A stretch of DNA of 64,000 bases. Origin: Pantanalinema sp. Its GTDB lineage: Bacteria; Cyanobacteriota; Sericytochromatia; S15B-MN24; UBA4093. The stretch is taken from positions 62,001-126,000 of the forward strand of contig DATNQI010000096.1 in NCBI GenBank assembly GCA_036704125.1, written 5' to 3'. Positions 47,501 to 56,147 of this stretch are shown piece after piece. The first letter of the stretch is position 1. Each line of letters begins with the position of its first letter. The translations under genes and the position numbers were made by a program. The notes below the pieces were generated by a model that saw only the letters and a program-made list of their open reading frames with translations, had not been told where the DNA came from and did no database searches.

Positions 47501-49317
47501 CGAGCACCTGGCCCGAGCGGCTCTCGGTCGCGCGCAACGGCCTGTCGCGCCTGGACCTCTCGGTGGAGCCCGTGGCGCCGGGGACGGCGAGCCTCACCTT
47601 CAAGGCGGTGGGCACGGGCGCGAGCGACGCGCTCGCGCTCGGCGTGCCGGTGCTGGCGCACGGCACCCCAGAGCGCCTGGCCTTCACCGGCTTCACCGAG
47701 GCCGCGAGCCCCTCGTCAATCGAACTGGTGGTGCCACCGGACGCCGTCCCCGAGACGCTTCGCTTTGATCTGTCGCTCACCCCGACCCCGCTCGCGGCGA
47801 TCGGCCCCGCCCTCTCCTACCTCAGGCGCTACCCCTACGGCTGCCTCGAGCAGACCACCAGCCGCTTCGTCCCCGAGCTCCGCGCCTCGCGGGTCCTTTC
47901 CCGGCTCGGCCTGGACGGCTTCGGCCTCGGAGCGCAGGGGCGCAAGCAGGCCGAGGAGGGCATCGCCCGGATCGTGCGCTTCCAGCATGCGGACGGAGGC
48001 TGGGGATGGTTCGGCCCCGACGAGAGCGAGGTGGACCTTACGGCATACGCCCTCTTCGGCCTGCGCGAGGCGAGCCTCTCGGGCTTCGAGGTGCCGGCCG
48101 AGCCCGTGCGGCAGGCCCTCGCTTACCTCGAGCGGCAGGGCGAGCGCCTCGGGAAGGACCTGGTGACCAGGCACGAGGTGCGGCGCGGGGCGGGCGCCGA
48201 TGCCCTCGCCTCGGCCGTCTGGGCCCTCGGCGCCTGGGATCGAAGCGCGCCCGGGCTGCGCGACAAGCTCTACGCCAGCCGAGCGGATCTCTCGAACTAC
48301 GGCCGCGCCCTGGCGACGCTCGCCTTCGCGGAGTCGGGCGATGAGGGGCGGGCCCGCACCTTCTGGACGGAGCTTGCGGGTCGCGCCGTGCGCACCGGCA
48401 CCCTGACCCACTGGGAGAGCGGGGCGGCCGCCTACTCCTGGTACGACGGGGCCACCGAGACGACGGCGTATGCCGTGCGAGCGGGGCTTGCCGTCGCCCC
48501 CGGCTCGCCCGAGGTGCAGGAGGCCGTTCGCTGGCTGCTGACGACCCGCCAGGGCGATCGCTGGCAGAGCACCAAGGACACGGGAGCCATCGTGATGGCC
48601 CTCTCCGACGCCGTTCGGACGGGAGCAGCCGAGGGCTTGCCCGAGGCCTGCGAGGTGCTCGTCGACGGATCGCCGGTGGAGCGCCTGTCGCTCGCCGCCG
48701 AGCGACGTTACACGGGAGCGACCCTTTCGCTCGACGCGGCACGGCTGGCACCTGGCCGCCACGTCGTCACCCTGAGGCCCCAAGGCAAGGGGAGCCTGCC
48801 CTACGCGGCGCTGCTTTCGTTCGACGCGCGGCGCGAGGACATCCCGGCCAAGGCCGGATCGGACGTCGCGGTCCGCCGGGATTACTTCCAGCTCGACGAC
48901 AAGACCTTCGCCGGGTGGCAGGCTAACGGTGCATTGGCCGGTTCGAGCTTCGACCCCAAGCAGGTGGCCAAGCTCTCGCCGATCGGCGGAAGGGTGAAGT
49001 CGCAGGCCAAGGTCCTCGTGCGCCTGACGCTCGAGGCGCGCGCGCCGCTGCGCTACATGCTCGTCGAGGACCCGCTGATCGCGGGGGCCGAGGTGGTGAC
49101 GCCCCAGGGGACCGCCGGGTGGAGCGGCATGGCCGTGAGGGACGACAGGGTCGTCTTCTTCGAGCGGGAGCTGGCCTCGGGATCCCATGCGCTGTACTAC
49201 GTGCTGCGGCCCGAGCTGCCGGGGGATTACCACGTGCTGCCCACGGTGGCCGAGGGGATGTACGCACCCGAGGTGCGGGCCCGCGCCGCCGAGACGCGCC
49301 TGGAGATCGCGGAGTGA
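44581..49317 (+). CDS. Alpha-2-macroglobulin family protein with thioester
   Basis: A 1578-aa bacterial macroglobulin. In this family a protease cuts a bait region, and the protein then traps it covalently through a Cys-Gln thioester. Layout: N-terminal membrane anchor or signal (WLVILVVGLFGATGVGIIA, no lipobox), a carboxypeptidase-regulatory-like domain (about residues 32-115), repeated MG domains (FTDRPIYRPSQEVAYKAIIR is typical), the region AWFPRIRTGADGKATVRF, and an alpha/alpha thioester domain with Cys1088-Gln1091 in YGCLEQTTSRF. A C-terminal receptor-like domain follows. The ATG overlaps the AMMECR1 stop. Intact thioester residues suggest an active trap. Confidence 0.93.
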   Translation: MNLRRVLTWLVILVVGLFGATGVGIIASEAPAGSVTGVVRDAAGKALPNARIHFMGPIIRTAIAQADGTFRMDRLPVGQYNVQARARGFDSQWSSPAIQVEEDRTVENVRFALAPRDPNVYFAHHQRVFTPKEKVRLGLRGTLLDRLHLKLYRIDLARLSTSSNALSHLSDASPAALGASATLVREWDRTVKPQASDEDDWFYRAIEVSDISRGAYMLAVEGSGVVRGVPARRSDTYWFEVTNLSLVTKRSADSVLVYAVDLLTNKPLSGVPVRAYDDRGLRWSAATDAEGLIRRSYRGAETLLLMGELSGAPAHAQSYYYGAGEQYRAQVFTDRPIYRPSQEVAYKAIIRRAMGGENLNLPALPVTVQVIDPQENVVHQVATRTDALGALDGRLTLAEEPLLGDYRVIVLVGGERHEAGFKVQEYRKPEFKLDVRPERARHYPGETAKAVVAASYYFGAPVVGAKVHYNVFSSSYYPWASEDDAFYSGFEGAEGYDWGYRNLVSQGEAVTDAAGHVTLSVPAELGRGEDGPSDQRYTVELEAVDASRQVVRGSGTFLVTQGALTLELTPDRYVYSPGASASVSVRALDLDGKPARTKASVRLERVETLTRDEGRTYETKRTPAGSWQVSTDARGEARLSVPIPDRSGDYRLVVTAADREGRVVTATTSMWVAGESWEGESYRQGLIRLTFDRKRYRVGEVAKVLVQLPRGDVYALLSVEGQRLYHAEVLGAGQAARIVSIPITKDYRPNAFVCAAVVDGKAFLQAERSLNVSPDASFLAVTVKPGKERYLPGEEARLDVETRTLAGRPVAAEVALGVVDEAIYALSPDPTPDIRRTFHGPSWNRVTTGYSFVEDYSGGPGKDTEEPRIRKNLKDTAAWFPRIRTGADGKATVRFLLPDNLTTWVVKAQAYTASTQVGVTREKFIATKDLLVRLAMPRFLVMGDRITIAALVHNYTPEDQTVRLALAASNLKVASTWPERLSVARNGLSRLDLSVEPVAPGTASLTFKAVGTGASDALALGVPVLAHGTPERLAFTGFTEAASPSSIELVVPPDAVPETLRFDLSLTPTPLAAIGPALSYLRRYPYGCLEQTTSRFVPELRASRVLSRLGLDGFGLGAQGRKQAEEGIARIVRFQHADGGWGWFGPDESEVDLTAYALFGLREASLSGFEVPAEPVRQALAYLERQGERLGKDLVTRHEVRRGAGADALASAVWALGAWDRSAPGLRDKLYASRADLSNYGRALATLAFAESGDEGRARTFWTELAGRAVRTGTLTHWESGAAAYSWYDGATETTAYAVRAGLAVAPGSPEVQEAVRWLLTTRQGDRWQSTKDTGAIVMALSDAVRTGAAEGLPEACEVLVDGSPVERLSLAAERRYTGATLSLDAARLAPGRHVVTLRPQGKGSLPYAALLSFDARREDIPAKAGSDVAVRRDYFQLDDKTFAGWQANGALAGSSFDPKQVAKLSPIGGRVKSQAKVLVRLTLEARAPLRYMLVEDPLIAGAEVVTPQGTAGWSGMAVRDDRVVFFERELASGSHALYYVLRPELPGDYHVLPTVAEGMYAPEVRARAAETRLEIAE

Positions 49318-49982
49318 GGCCCCGCCTCTGGGCTCTGGTTCCGCTCTTGGTCCTCGCACTCGGGCTCGGCCTGTGGACGAGGCGCCCCTTCCAGGCGGAG
49401 CTGGGGGCGTTTCGCTCCGGGCTCTTCGAGCGCAGCGAGGCGCAGCGGGCGAACATCGCGCGGGCCGCGGCGGCCATCGACGGGGCGGTCATCGAGCCGG
49501 GCGAGGTCTGGTCGTTCAACGCGCGGGTCGGCCCCCGCACCCCGGAGCGGGGCTACCGGCTCGCGCCCGCCTACCTGGAGCGCGACCTGACCAGCAGCGT
49601 CGGCGGCGGCATCTGCCAGGTGTCCTCGACCCTCTACAACGCCGCCGCGCTGGGGGGGCTTGCGATCGTCGAGCGCCACCCCCACCTGCGCCGGGTGCGC
49701 TCGGTGCCGCCCGGCCGCGACGCCACCGTGTGGTACGGGCGCGCGGACCTGCGCCTGCGCAACGCCGGCGTCGCGCCCGTGCGCCTCGAGGCGCGCCTGG
49801 TGGACGAGGCCCTCTGGGTTCGCGTGAAGGGGGATGCCTCTGGCACCAGGCGCATCCGGCTGGAGACGACCCCTTCCACCGCGAGCCGCCCGGGAGGCGG
49901 CACCTACCGCACGGTGCGGCACGTCACGGGCGAGGGAGCCCCGCGCGCCGAGATCTTGTCGCTCGATTCCTATCTCGACTAG
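49314..49982 (+). CDS. VanW-family protein
   Basis: A 222-aa protein with an N-terminal membrane anchor (LWALVPLLVLALGLGLW) and a VanW domain: IEPGEVWSFNARVGPRTPERGY and the family hallmark SSVGGGICQVSSTLYNAA. VanW is an accessory of some vancomycin-resistance clusters and is often fused to wall-binding domains; its activity is unknown. The GTG start is fixed by the GTGA overlap with the macroglobulin stop. It is the last gene of the six-gene unit; a new promoter follows downstream. Confidence 0.88.
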   Translation: MRPRLWALVPLLVLALGLGLWTRRPFQAELGAFRSGLFERSEAQRANIARAAAAIDGAVIEPGEVWSFNARVGPRTPERGYRLAPAYLERDLTSSVGGGICQVSSTLYNAAALGGLAIVERHPHLRRVRSVPPGRDATVWYGRADLRLRNAGVAPVRLEARLVDEALWVRVKGDASGTRRIRLETTPSTASRPGGGTYRTVRHVTGEGAPRAEILSLDSYLD

Positions 49983-50003
49983 TGCAAAACCCACCCCCCG
50001 GCG

Positions 50004-50031
50004 TGGACCACTGAGGACGAGCGGGTATAAC
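50004..50031 (+). promoter_or_regulatory. Possible promoter of the glutaredoxin-like gene
   Basis: TGGACC, 16-nt spacer, TATAAC, about 45 nt upstream of the start. The -10 box is good and the -35 box weak. It would separate the next genes from the macroglobulin operon. Confidence 0.5.
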
Positions 50032-50075
50032 CACCCTGTTCGCCTTGTTTCCGCTCGATTGACCCAGGAGTCCCC

Positions 50076-50363
50076 ATGCCGCGCCTGACGCTCTATTCCG
50101 GACCGGGTTGCTGTCTTTGCGACCAGGCCAAGGCCCTGCTCGACAAGGTCGCTGCCGATCAGCCCTTTCAGCTCGACATCGTCGACATCCACTCGGACGC
50201 CGCCCTCTACGAGCGCTTCCGCTACGCGATCCCGGTCATCGCGGTGGACGGTGAGGTCGTGATGGCCGGAAAGGTGACCGAGTTCTGGATCCGCAAGGCC
50301 TTGCGGGGCGAGCCTCTGGGCCGCGAGGCCCGCACGGCGCTCGCCTCGAGCGCACGAGGCTAG
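50076..50363 (+). CDS. Glutaredoxin-like protein (DUF836 type)
   Basis: A 95-aa thioredoxin-fold protein. The redox motif CCLC (Cys12, Cys15) lies after the first strand, and the cis-proline is in YAIPVIAVDGEVV. It resembles the small glutaredoxin-like DUF836 group rather than true glutaredoxins, so its reductant is unknown. The ATG has AGGAG 6-7 nt upstream. The stop is 4 nt before the start of the HPt gene, so the two are probably co-transcribed. Confidence 0.85.
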   Translation: MPRLTLYSGPGCCLCDQAKALLDKVAADQPFQLDIVDIHSDAALYERFRYAIPVIAVDGEVVMAGKVTEFWIRKALRGEPLGREARTALASSARG

Positions 50364-50367
50364 GGCC

Positions 50368-50685
50368 TTGGCCGCATATTCTCGGCCCGGCTACGTTGCC
50401 ACCGTGCGTCAAGCGCTCGCCTCCTTGATCCCGCTCTTCATGGAGAACCGCCAGCTCGACGTGCAGACCCTGCGCGTCGCTCTGGCCAAGCACGATCTGG
50501 CCACCGTCAGGCGGGTGGGCCACAACCTTGCAGGCATGGGCAGCACCTTCGGCTTCCCGGCGATCACGGACTGCGGGCGCTCGCTCGAGCGGGCCGCGAA
50601 GGCCTCGGACGCAGCGGAGCTTTCGCGGCTCATTTCGGTGCTCGAGGATTACATCGCGCGCGTGGAGATCCGTTACATCCCGTAG
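50368..50685 (+). CDS. Stand-alone histidine phosphotransfer (HPt) protein
   Basis: A 105-aa four-helix HPt domain that passes phosphate between hybrid kinases and response regulators. The phospho-acceptor His52 lies in VRRVGHNLAGMGSTFGF. The start is taken as TTG with GAGG about 10 nt upstream; a GTG 12 codons later is possible. No kinase or regulator gene is next to it, so its phosphorelay partners are elsewhere. The two sensor kinases in this window lack receiver domains and are not obvious partners. Confidence 0.85.
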   Translation: MAAYSRPGYVATVRQALASLIPLFMENRQLDVQTLRVALAKHDLATVRRVGHNLAGMGSTFGFPAITDCGRSLERAAKASDAAELSRLISVLEDYIARVEIRYIP

Positions 50686-50690
50686 CGCGC

Positions 50691-50719
50691 TTGCGGCCCT
50701 TTCTGGGATGCGGTAGTAT
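50691..50719 (+). promoter_or_regulatory. Promoter of the 148-aa membrane protein gene
   Basis: TTGCGG, 17-nt spacer, TAGTAT. It begins 5 nt after the HPt stop. The leader is about 28 nt. Confidence 0.65.
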
Positions 50720-50753
50720 CCATCGGCTCAATCCCATAGAAAGGTTGCTAATT

Positions 50754-51200
50754 ATGTATCCGATGGTACTTGGTATTCATAACTTGCTGCGCTGGCTGGT
50801 CATCGTCTTGGCTGCGCTCGCGCTGGTGATGGCTTTCACCGGCTGGCTCGGCAAGAAGGAGTGGAAGGAGGGCGATCGCCGGTACGGGGTGATGTTCACC
50901 GGGGCCCTGGACCTGCAGCTCCTGATCGGGCTCGTTCTCTACTTCGCGTTGAGCCCCGTGACCCGGGGCGCGCTGTCGAACATGAAGGCCGCCATGAAGG
51001 AGCCATCGGTTCGCTTCTTCGCGGTCGAGCATAGCTTCTTGATGCTGGTCGCCGTCGTCCTCGCCCACGTGGGTAGCGTCATGGTCAAGAAGGCGAGCAA
51101 CGATTCCAAGTTCCGCACCGCGGCCATCTGGTACACCCTCTCGACGCTCGCGATCCTGTTCGCCATCCCCTGGTGGCGGCCCCTCATGCCCGGGTTCTAG
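50754..51200 (+). CDS. Four-helix membrane protein, possibly b-type cytochrome-like
   Basis: A 148-aa protein with four membrane helices (IHNLLRWLVIVLAALALVMA; LDLQLLIGLVLYFAL; HSFLMLVAVVLAHVGSVMV; AAIWYTLSTLAILFAI). Histidines near helix ends in the first and third helices (HNLLRW, VEHSFLM, LAHVG) could bind heme, as in small cytochrome b-like families, but this is not certain. The ATG beginning MYPMVLG is chosen from its position behind the promoter, with a weak AAAGG upstream. The stop overlaps the converging 87-aa gene by 4 nt. Confidence 0.7.
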   Translation: MYPMVLGIHNLLRWLVIVLAALALVMAFTGWLGKKEWKEGDRRYGVMFTGALDLQLLIGLVLYFALSPVTRGALSNMKAAMKEPSVRFFAVEHSFLMLVAVVLAHVGSVMVKKASNDSKFRTAAIWYTLSTLAILFAIPWWRPLMPGF

Positions 51201-51460
51201 GCTTCGGGCGAAGTCTGGGCCAGCAAGGCGCGACCCCGGCTCGAAACGGGGTCGTTGAGCATCAGCCAGAGGTTCCCCTGGGGCGTCTTGGCCCGGTAGA
51301 TCCAGTGATCACCGTGCCAGGACGCCTCCAGGTCGCCCCAGTCGATCCCCGACGGGATCATGCGGCCCGGGCCGAAGCCGGCCCGGACCAGGTCCTCGAA
51401 GTGGTAGCTTCGCTTGCTGCCGCTGGGCGATGAAACCGCCGGGATCCGGATCGTGTGCAC
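51197..51460 (-). CDS. Hypothetical 87-aa protein
   Basis: Not recognised. A small soluble protein (starts MHTIRIPAVSSPSGSKRSY) rich in Trp (SGIDWGDLEASWHGDHWIYR). It begins with a GTG about 1 nt after the stop of the 86-aa gene, so the two form an operon. Its end overlaps the stop of the converging membrane-protein gene by 4 nt. No motif suggests a function. Confidence 0.6.
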   Translation of the reverse strand: MHTIRIPAVSSPSGSKRSYHFEDLVRAGFGPGRMIPSGIDWGDLEASWHGDHWIYRAKTPQGNLWLMLNDPVSSRGRALLAQTSPEA

Positions 51461-51461
51461 G

Positions 51462-51722
51462 TCAGGTGATGACCTCCCAGAGCCGCTCCACTTCGGGGCG
51501 GCTCAGTTCATTGCCGTGGACGTCGAGCCACCGCTCGGCATCCTTGTAGAGATAGAACAAGTGTCCCAGATCGTGGTGCGCCGCGCGATCCCAGATGTCG
51601 GCGGCGCTGTCGGACTGGCCGTTGTGTTTGTGGACGGCCGCCACGATCTCGCTCATCTGCCTGCCCCCGAGGTGTCCCCGCTCGTGGATCGTCTCCAGCA
51701 GGTCCTTGGTCGTCCTGGGCAT
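51462..51722 (-). CDS. Hypothetical 86-aa protein
   Basis: Not recognised. An 86-aa soluble, helical protein with several His residues (TIHERGHLGG, VHKHNGQSD, RAAHHDLGHLFYLYKDAERW) that might bind a metal. The ATG has AAGGAGG about 6 nt upstream. It is the first of a two-gene unit with the 87-aa protein and has its own likely promoter upstream. Confidence 0.65.
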   Translation of the reverse strand: MPRTTKDLLETIHERGHLGGRQMSEIVAAVHKHNGQSDSAADIWDRAAHHDLGHLFYLYKDAERWLDVHGNELSRPEVERLWEVIT

Positions 51723-51754
51723 GGCTGCCTCCTTGGTCGAACGCTATCCTTCCC

Positions 51755-51785
51755 ATTATCATCTCATCGCCACCGAGCGGGTCAA
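51755..51785 (-). promoter_or_regulatory. Possible promoter of the 86/87-aa gene pair
   Basis: Minus-strand TTGACC and GATAAT, 19 nt apart (18 if read as TGATAA). The boxes are good and the spacing is long. Confidence 0.5.
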
Positions 51786-51875
51786 GGTGGCGAGGTGCCC
51801 AAACGAACGGAGTCCGCTTGATTGCGCCGGGGTCATGGGTGTCTGATGGCCTGGTGGCGCGGCTTTGAGCTCTGA

Positions 51876-51881
51876 TATACT
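51876..51881 (+). promoter_or_regulatory. -10 box for a likely leaderless EamA mRNA
   Basis: TATACT ends 7 nt before the ATG, and no ribosome site lies between. No clear -35 box was seen. Confidence 0.6.
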
Positions 51882-51888
51882 CCTCGAC

Positions 51889-52785
51889 ATGAACAAACAC
51901 CTTCCGCTCCTCCTGGCGATAAGCCTCATCTGGGGATCCCAGTTCTTCTTCAACGCGATCGCCCTGAATACCCTGCCGCCGCTCACCATCGCGCTGCTAC
52001 GCTCGGGGATCGCGGCCCTGACCCTGGCCCTGATCTTCCATTTCTCGCGCGAGCGCCGCGCGACGCCGGTCGAAGCCCGCAAGATCCCCTTTTCGACCTA
52101 CTTCGGGATCGCCGTGGTGGATGCGACCCTGCCCTTCTTCTTGATGACCTGGGGCCAGCGCCAGCTCGAGAGCGGCACCGCCGCCATCCTGAACGGGACC
52201 ATCCCCCTCTTCGCCCTGATCCTGACGCCGCTCTTGATCGCAGGGACGCGTCTGACGCTCGGCAACTTCCTGAGCATCGGGCTCGGCTTCTTCAGCGTGC
52301 TGGTGCTCAACGCGGCGAGCCTCCAGCATGGCCTCGGCGGGAGCACGCTGCCCATGGTCGCGATGCTCGGCGGATCGGCTTGCTTCGCGGCCGGGCTCGT
52401 GCTGATCAAGCGCCTCGACTCGCCGACCTTCATCACCACGGCCCGCAACATCCTCTTCGCCTCGACGCTCCAGTTGCTGCCGCTCGCGCTGTGGGTGGAC
52501 CGCCCCTGGACGCTCCCCTGGAGCCTCGAGGCGCTGGGGGCCTTGCTCTTCCTCGGCGCGGTGAACGCAGGGCTTGCCTACTTGCTGTACGTGGTGCTGA
52601 TCGCCAAGGCGGGGCCGACCTTCGCGTCGCTGAGCAACTACATGGTGCCCATGGTCGGGATGATGCTCGGGATCTTCTTGCTGGGAGAGCCCTTCCACCC
52701 CATCAGCATCGTGGCGCTCCTGATCCTCTTCGCGGCGCTCTCGCTCAACGGCTGGACGCCGCGCAAGAAGCGCCAACCAGCGTAA
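51889..52785 (+). CDS. EamA-family (DMT) transporter
   Basis: A 298-aa inner-membrane protein with ten predicted helices in two EamA repeats; the N-terminus LPLLLAISLIWGSQFFFNAI is typical, and the second repeat starts near VAMLGGSACFAAGLVL. The family exports amino acids, metabolites or drugs; no substrate can be named. The ATG is chosen because it lies 7 nt after a -10 box and lacks a ribosome site. An in-frame TTG eight codons earlier overlaps the promoter. The mRNA is probably leaderless. Confidence 0.88.
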   Translation: MNKHLPLLLAISLIWGSQFFFNAIALNTLPPLTIALLRSGIAALTLALIFHFSRERRATPVEARKIPFSTYFGIAVVDATLPFFLMTWGQRQLESGTAAILNGTIPLFALILTPLLIAGTRLTLGNFLSIGLGFFSVLVLNAASLQHGLGGSTLPMVAMLGGSACFAAGLVLIKRLDSPTFITTARNILFASTLQLLPLALWVDRPWTLPWSLEALGALLFLGAVNAGLAYLLYVVLIAKAGPTFASLSNYMVPMVGMMLGIFLLGEPFHPISIVALLILFAALSLNGWTPRKKRQPA

Positions 52786-52894
52786 GGACCGGCCTACTGC
52801 GCACCGACGGCGTCGAGTCGCACGACGACGGCACCAGACCTGTCACGATGGTAGAATATGAGCAGGGTTCTGATGCTCGTCGCGTCCGCGGCGA

Positions 52895-53149
52895 TCAGCT
52901 TCTCTGCTTGGCGAGCTTGGCCGTCATGTAGCGAGCCAGGCCGGCGTAGGTGGCGTCGTCCCAGTAGGTCATGTACTCTCGCAGGGCCTGGGTCAGGTCG
53001 GGCTCCGCGAAGCCGAGCTCCGTCAGGGCCTGAATGGCGGTCGCCATCCGGTGCCCTTCCAGGACGCGGGTCGGGTCGTAGGGAACGTCCCCGAACCGGC
53101 GCAGGTAGAGGGCGCGGACCAGGTGATCGGCTTGCTGGCGAGAGGTCAA
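52895..53149 (-). CDS. Hypothetical 84-aa protein
   Basis: Not recognised. A soluble, helical 84-aa protein (ATAIQALTELGFAEPDLTQA, then REYMTYWDDATYAGLARYM). The TTG start has a perfect AGGAGG 6 nt upstream, which decides it against upstream in-frame codons. It lies alone between the EamA and old yellow enzyme genes. Its DVPYDPTRVLEGH segment and regular helices look like a real domain, but no function is indicated. Confidence 0.65.
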   Translation of the reverse strand: MTSRQQADHLVRALYLRRFGDVPYDPTRVLEGHRMATAIQALTELGFAEPDLTQALREYMTYWDDATYAGLARYMTAKLAKQRS

Positions 53150-53190
53150 GGGTCCCTCCTGAGTGTGGCGGCGGCAGGACACCATGGTAG

Positions 53191-54309
<1,119 letters not shown>

Positions 54310-54361
54310 TAACGTCGCACCCAACACGCACAGGGGGCGCCCGCGCCCCAGGAGGTCCGGG

Positions 54362-56119
54362 ATGAACGTCGATTCAAAGGTCTCTCCCCAGCAGGCTGAT
54401 GCCGAACGCGACTTCTTCGCGTCCGACCGCAGCTTCAGGCGCCTGATGCAGCGGCGCTTGCCTCCTGAGCAGCGCGACCGGGGAATGGCCTGGCTCCAGG
54501 AGATGGGACGGATGGCCACCGACGTCATTCCGCCTCTGTCCGAGCTCGCCAACCAGCATCCGCCGACCCTCAAGGCCTACGACGCCTGGGGCGAGCGCAT
54601 CGACGCGGTCGAGTGCCATCCGAGCTACCGCGAGATGACCCGCCTGGCCTACGGGGCGGGCCTCGGCGGCATGTACCACGACCCGGCGCTTCGCGCTCGC
54701 GAGGGCGGGGTCTCGCACGTCCTGGCCTTCGGCCTCGGCTACGTCTTCGCCCAGGCCGAGCAGGGCCTCTACTGTCCCATCTGCATGACCGAGGGCGCAG
54801 CCCGCCTGGTCGCGGCCTTCGGGGACGAAGCCCTCAAGGCGCGCTACCTGCCGGGGCTGACCTCGCGGGATCCCGAAACGCTGCTGCAGGGGGCCATGTT
54901 CCTCACCGAGAAGCAGGGCGGCTCGGACGTGGGGGCGAACCTCGCCACCGCCCGGCAGGTCGGGGATCACTGGGAGCTCTTCGGCGACAAGTGGTTCTGC
55001 AGCAACGCCGGCGAGGCCGGCGTCATGATGGTCCTGGCGCGCCCCGAGGGGGCCCCGTCGGGCACCAGGGGCCTCGGCCTCTTCCTGATGCCCAGTACCT
55101 GGGTGGACGGATCCGCCAACCGCTACCGCATCAATCGCCTCAAGGACAAGCTGGGCACCCGATCCATGCCGAGCGCCGAGATCTCGCTCGAAGGCGCCCG
55201 CGCGTTCGCGGTGGGGGACCTGGGGCGCGGCTTCGCCTACATGACCGAGATGCTCAACCTGAGCCGCACCTACAACGCGGTGGCGTCGGTCGCCCTCATG
55301 CGGCGCGCCCTGTACGAGTGCCTGGGATACGCGCAAGAGCGCGCGGCCTTCGGCCACCTGATCGAGGCCTACCCCATGGTCCGGCGCCAGCTGGTGGAGA
55401 TGACCCTCGAGCAGGAGGCCTCCATGGCCCTGGTGTGGGAGACGATCGCCCTGCTGGACCGGCAGGACGACGGCCTGGCGACCCTTGAGCAGCGGAAGCT
55501 CTTGCGCCTCTTGACCCCTCAGATCAAGTATCACACGGCGCGCCAGGCCGTGGACTTCGCCTCGCAGGCGTGCGAGTTCCTGGGCGGCAACGGCTACGTC
55601 GAGACCTTCATCACCCCGCGGCTCTTGCGCGACGCCCAGGTGCTGCCCATCTGGGAGGGGACCACCAACATCCTGGTCCTGGACGTGGTGCGCTGCCTGG
55701 AGAAGGAGGGCGCCCACGAGGTCCTCTTCGAATCGCTGCGCGCGCGCCTCGGCGCCCTGCGTCAGCCCGAGTCGGCGCCGTATCGCGGCCAGGCCCTGGC
55801 AGCACTCGATCGCCTGGTGCAGGGCTTCCAGCAGCTGGCCTCGGCAGGTCAGGAACGGACCCTCTTCGCCAAGGAGTGGAGCGACTGGGCCATCCGCGTC
55901 TACCAGGCGACGCTGCTTTTGGAGTCGGCCGAGGAAGACGTGGCGCTCGGCGAGGGACGGATGCTCGCGATCGCCGCAAAGTTCATTCGTCGCCACTTCG
56001 AGCGCCAGGCCCCCGGCATGGGCGGGTGGGGAGCGGATCTCAGCGACCACACCCTGTTCGAAGCGATCGCGAGGCACGCCCCGCTGACGCCGGACCAAGC
56101 CGTCAGGGCCCTGGCCTGA
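54362..56119 (+). CDS. AidB-like acyl-CoA dehydrogenase family protein
   Basis: A 585-aa FAD protein of the AidB branch of acyl-CoA dehydrogenases. In E. coli AidB is part of the adaptive response to alkylation damage and binds DNA. Motifs: CPICMTEGAARLV, the FAD/substrate-binding TEKQGGSDVGAN, LKDKLGTRSMPSAE, FLGGNGYVETF and LPIWEGTTNILVLDVVR. The ATG has AGGAGG 6 nt upstream. It may instead be a true acyl-CoA dehydrogenase. The old yellow enzyme upstream suggests a shared role in detoxifying reactive compounds, which is inference. Confidence 0.88.
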   Translation: MNVDSKVSPQQADAERDFFASDRSFRRLMQRRLPPEQRDRGMAWLQEMGRMATDVIPPLSELANQHPPTLKAYDAWGERIDAVECHPSYREMTRLAYGAGLGGMYHDPALRAREGGVSHVLAFGLGYVFAQAEQGLYCPICMTEGAARLVAAFGDEALKARYLPGLTSRDPETLLQGAMFLTEKQGGSDVGANLATARQVGDHWELFGDKWFCSNAGEAGVMMVLARPEGAPSGTRGLGLFLMPSTWVDGSANRYRINRLKDKLGTRSMPSAEISLEGARAFAVGDLGRGFAYMTEMLNLSRTYNAVASVALMRRALYECLGYAQERAAFGHLIEAYPMVRRQLVEMTLEQEASMALVWETIALLDRQDDGLATLEQRKLLRLLTPQIKYHTARQAVDFASQACEFLGGNGYVETFITPRLLRDAQVLPIWEGTTNILVLDVVRCLEKEGAHEVLFESLRARLGALRQPESAPYRGQALAALDRLVQGFQQLASAGQERTLFAKEWSDWAIRVYQATLLLESAEEDVALGEGRMLAIAAKFIRRHFERQAPGMGGWGADLSDHTLFEAIARHAPLTPDQAVRALA

Positions 56120-56147
56120 GAAGGCCGGGGTTCTCTAGAACGCCCGA

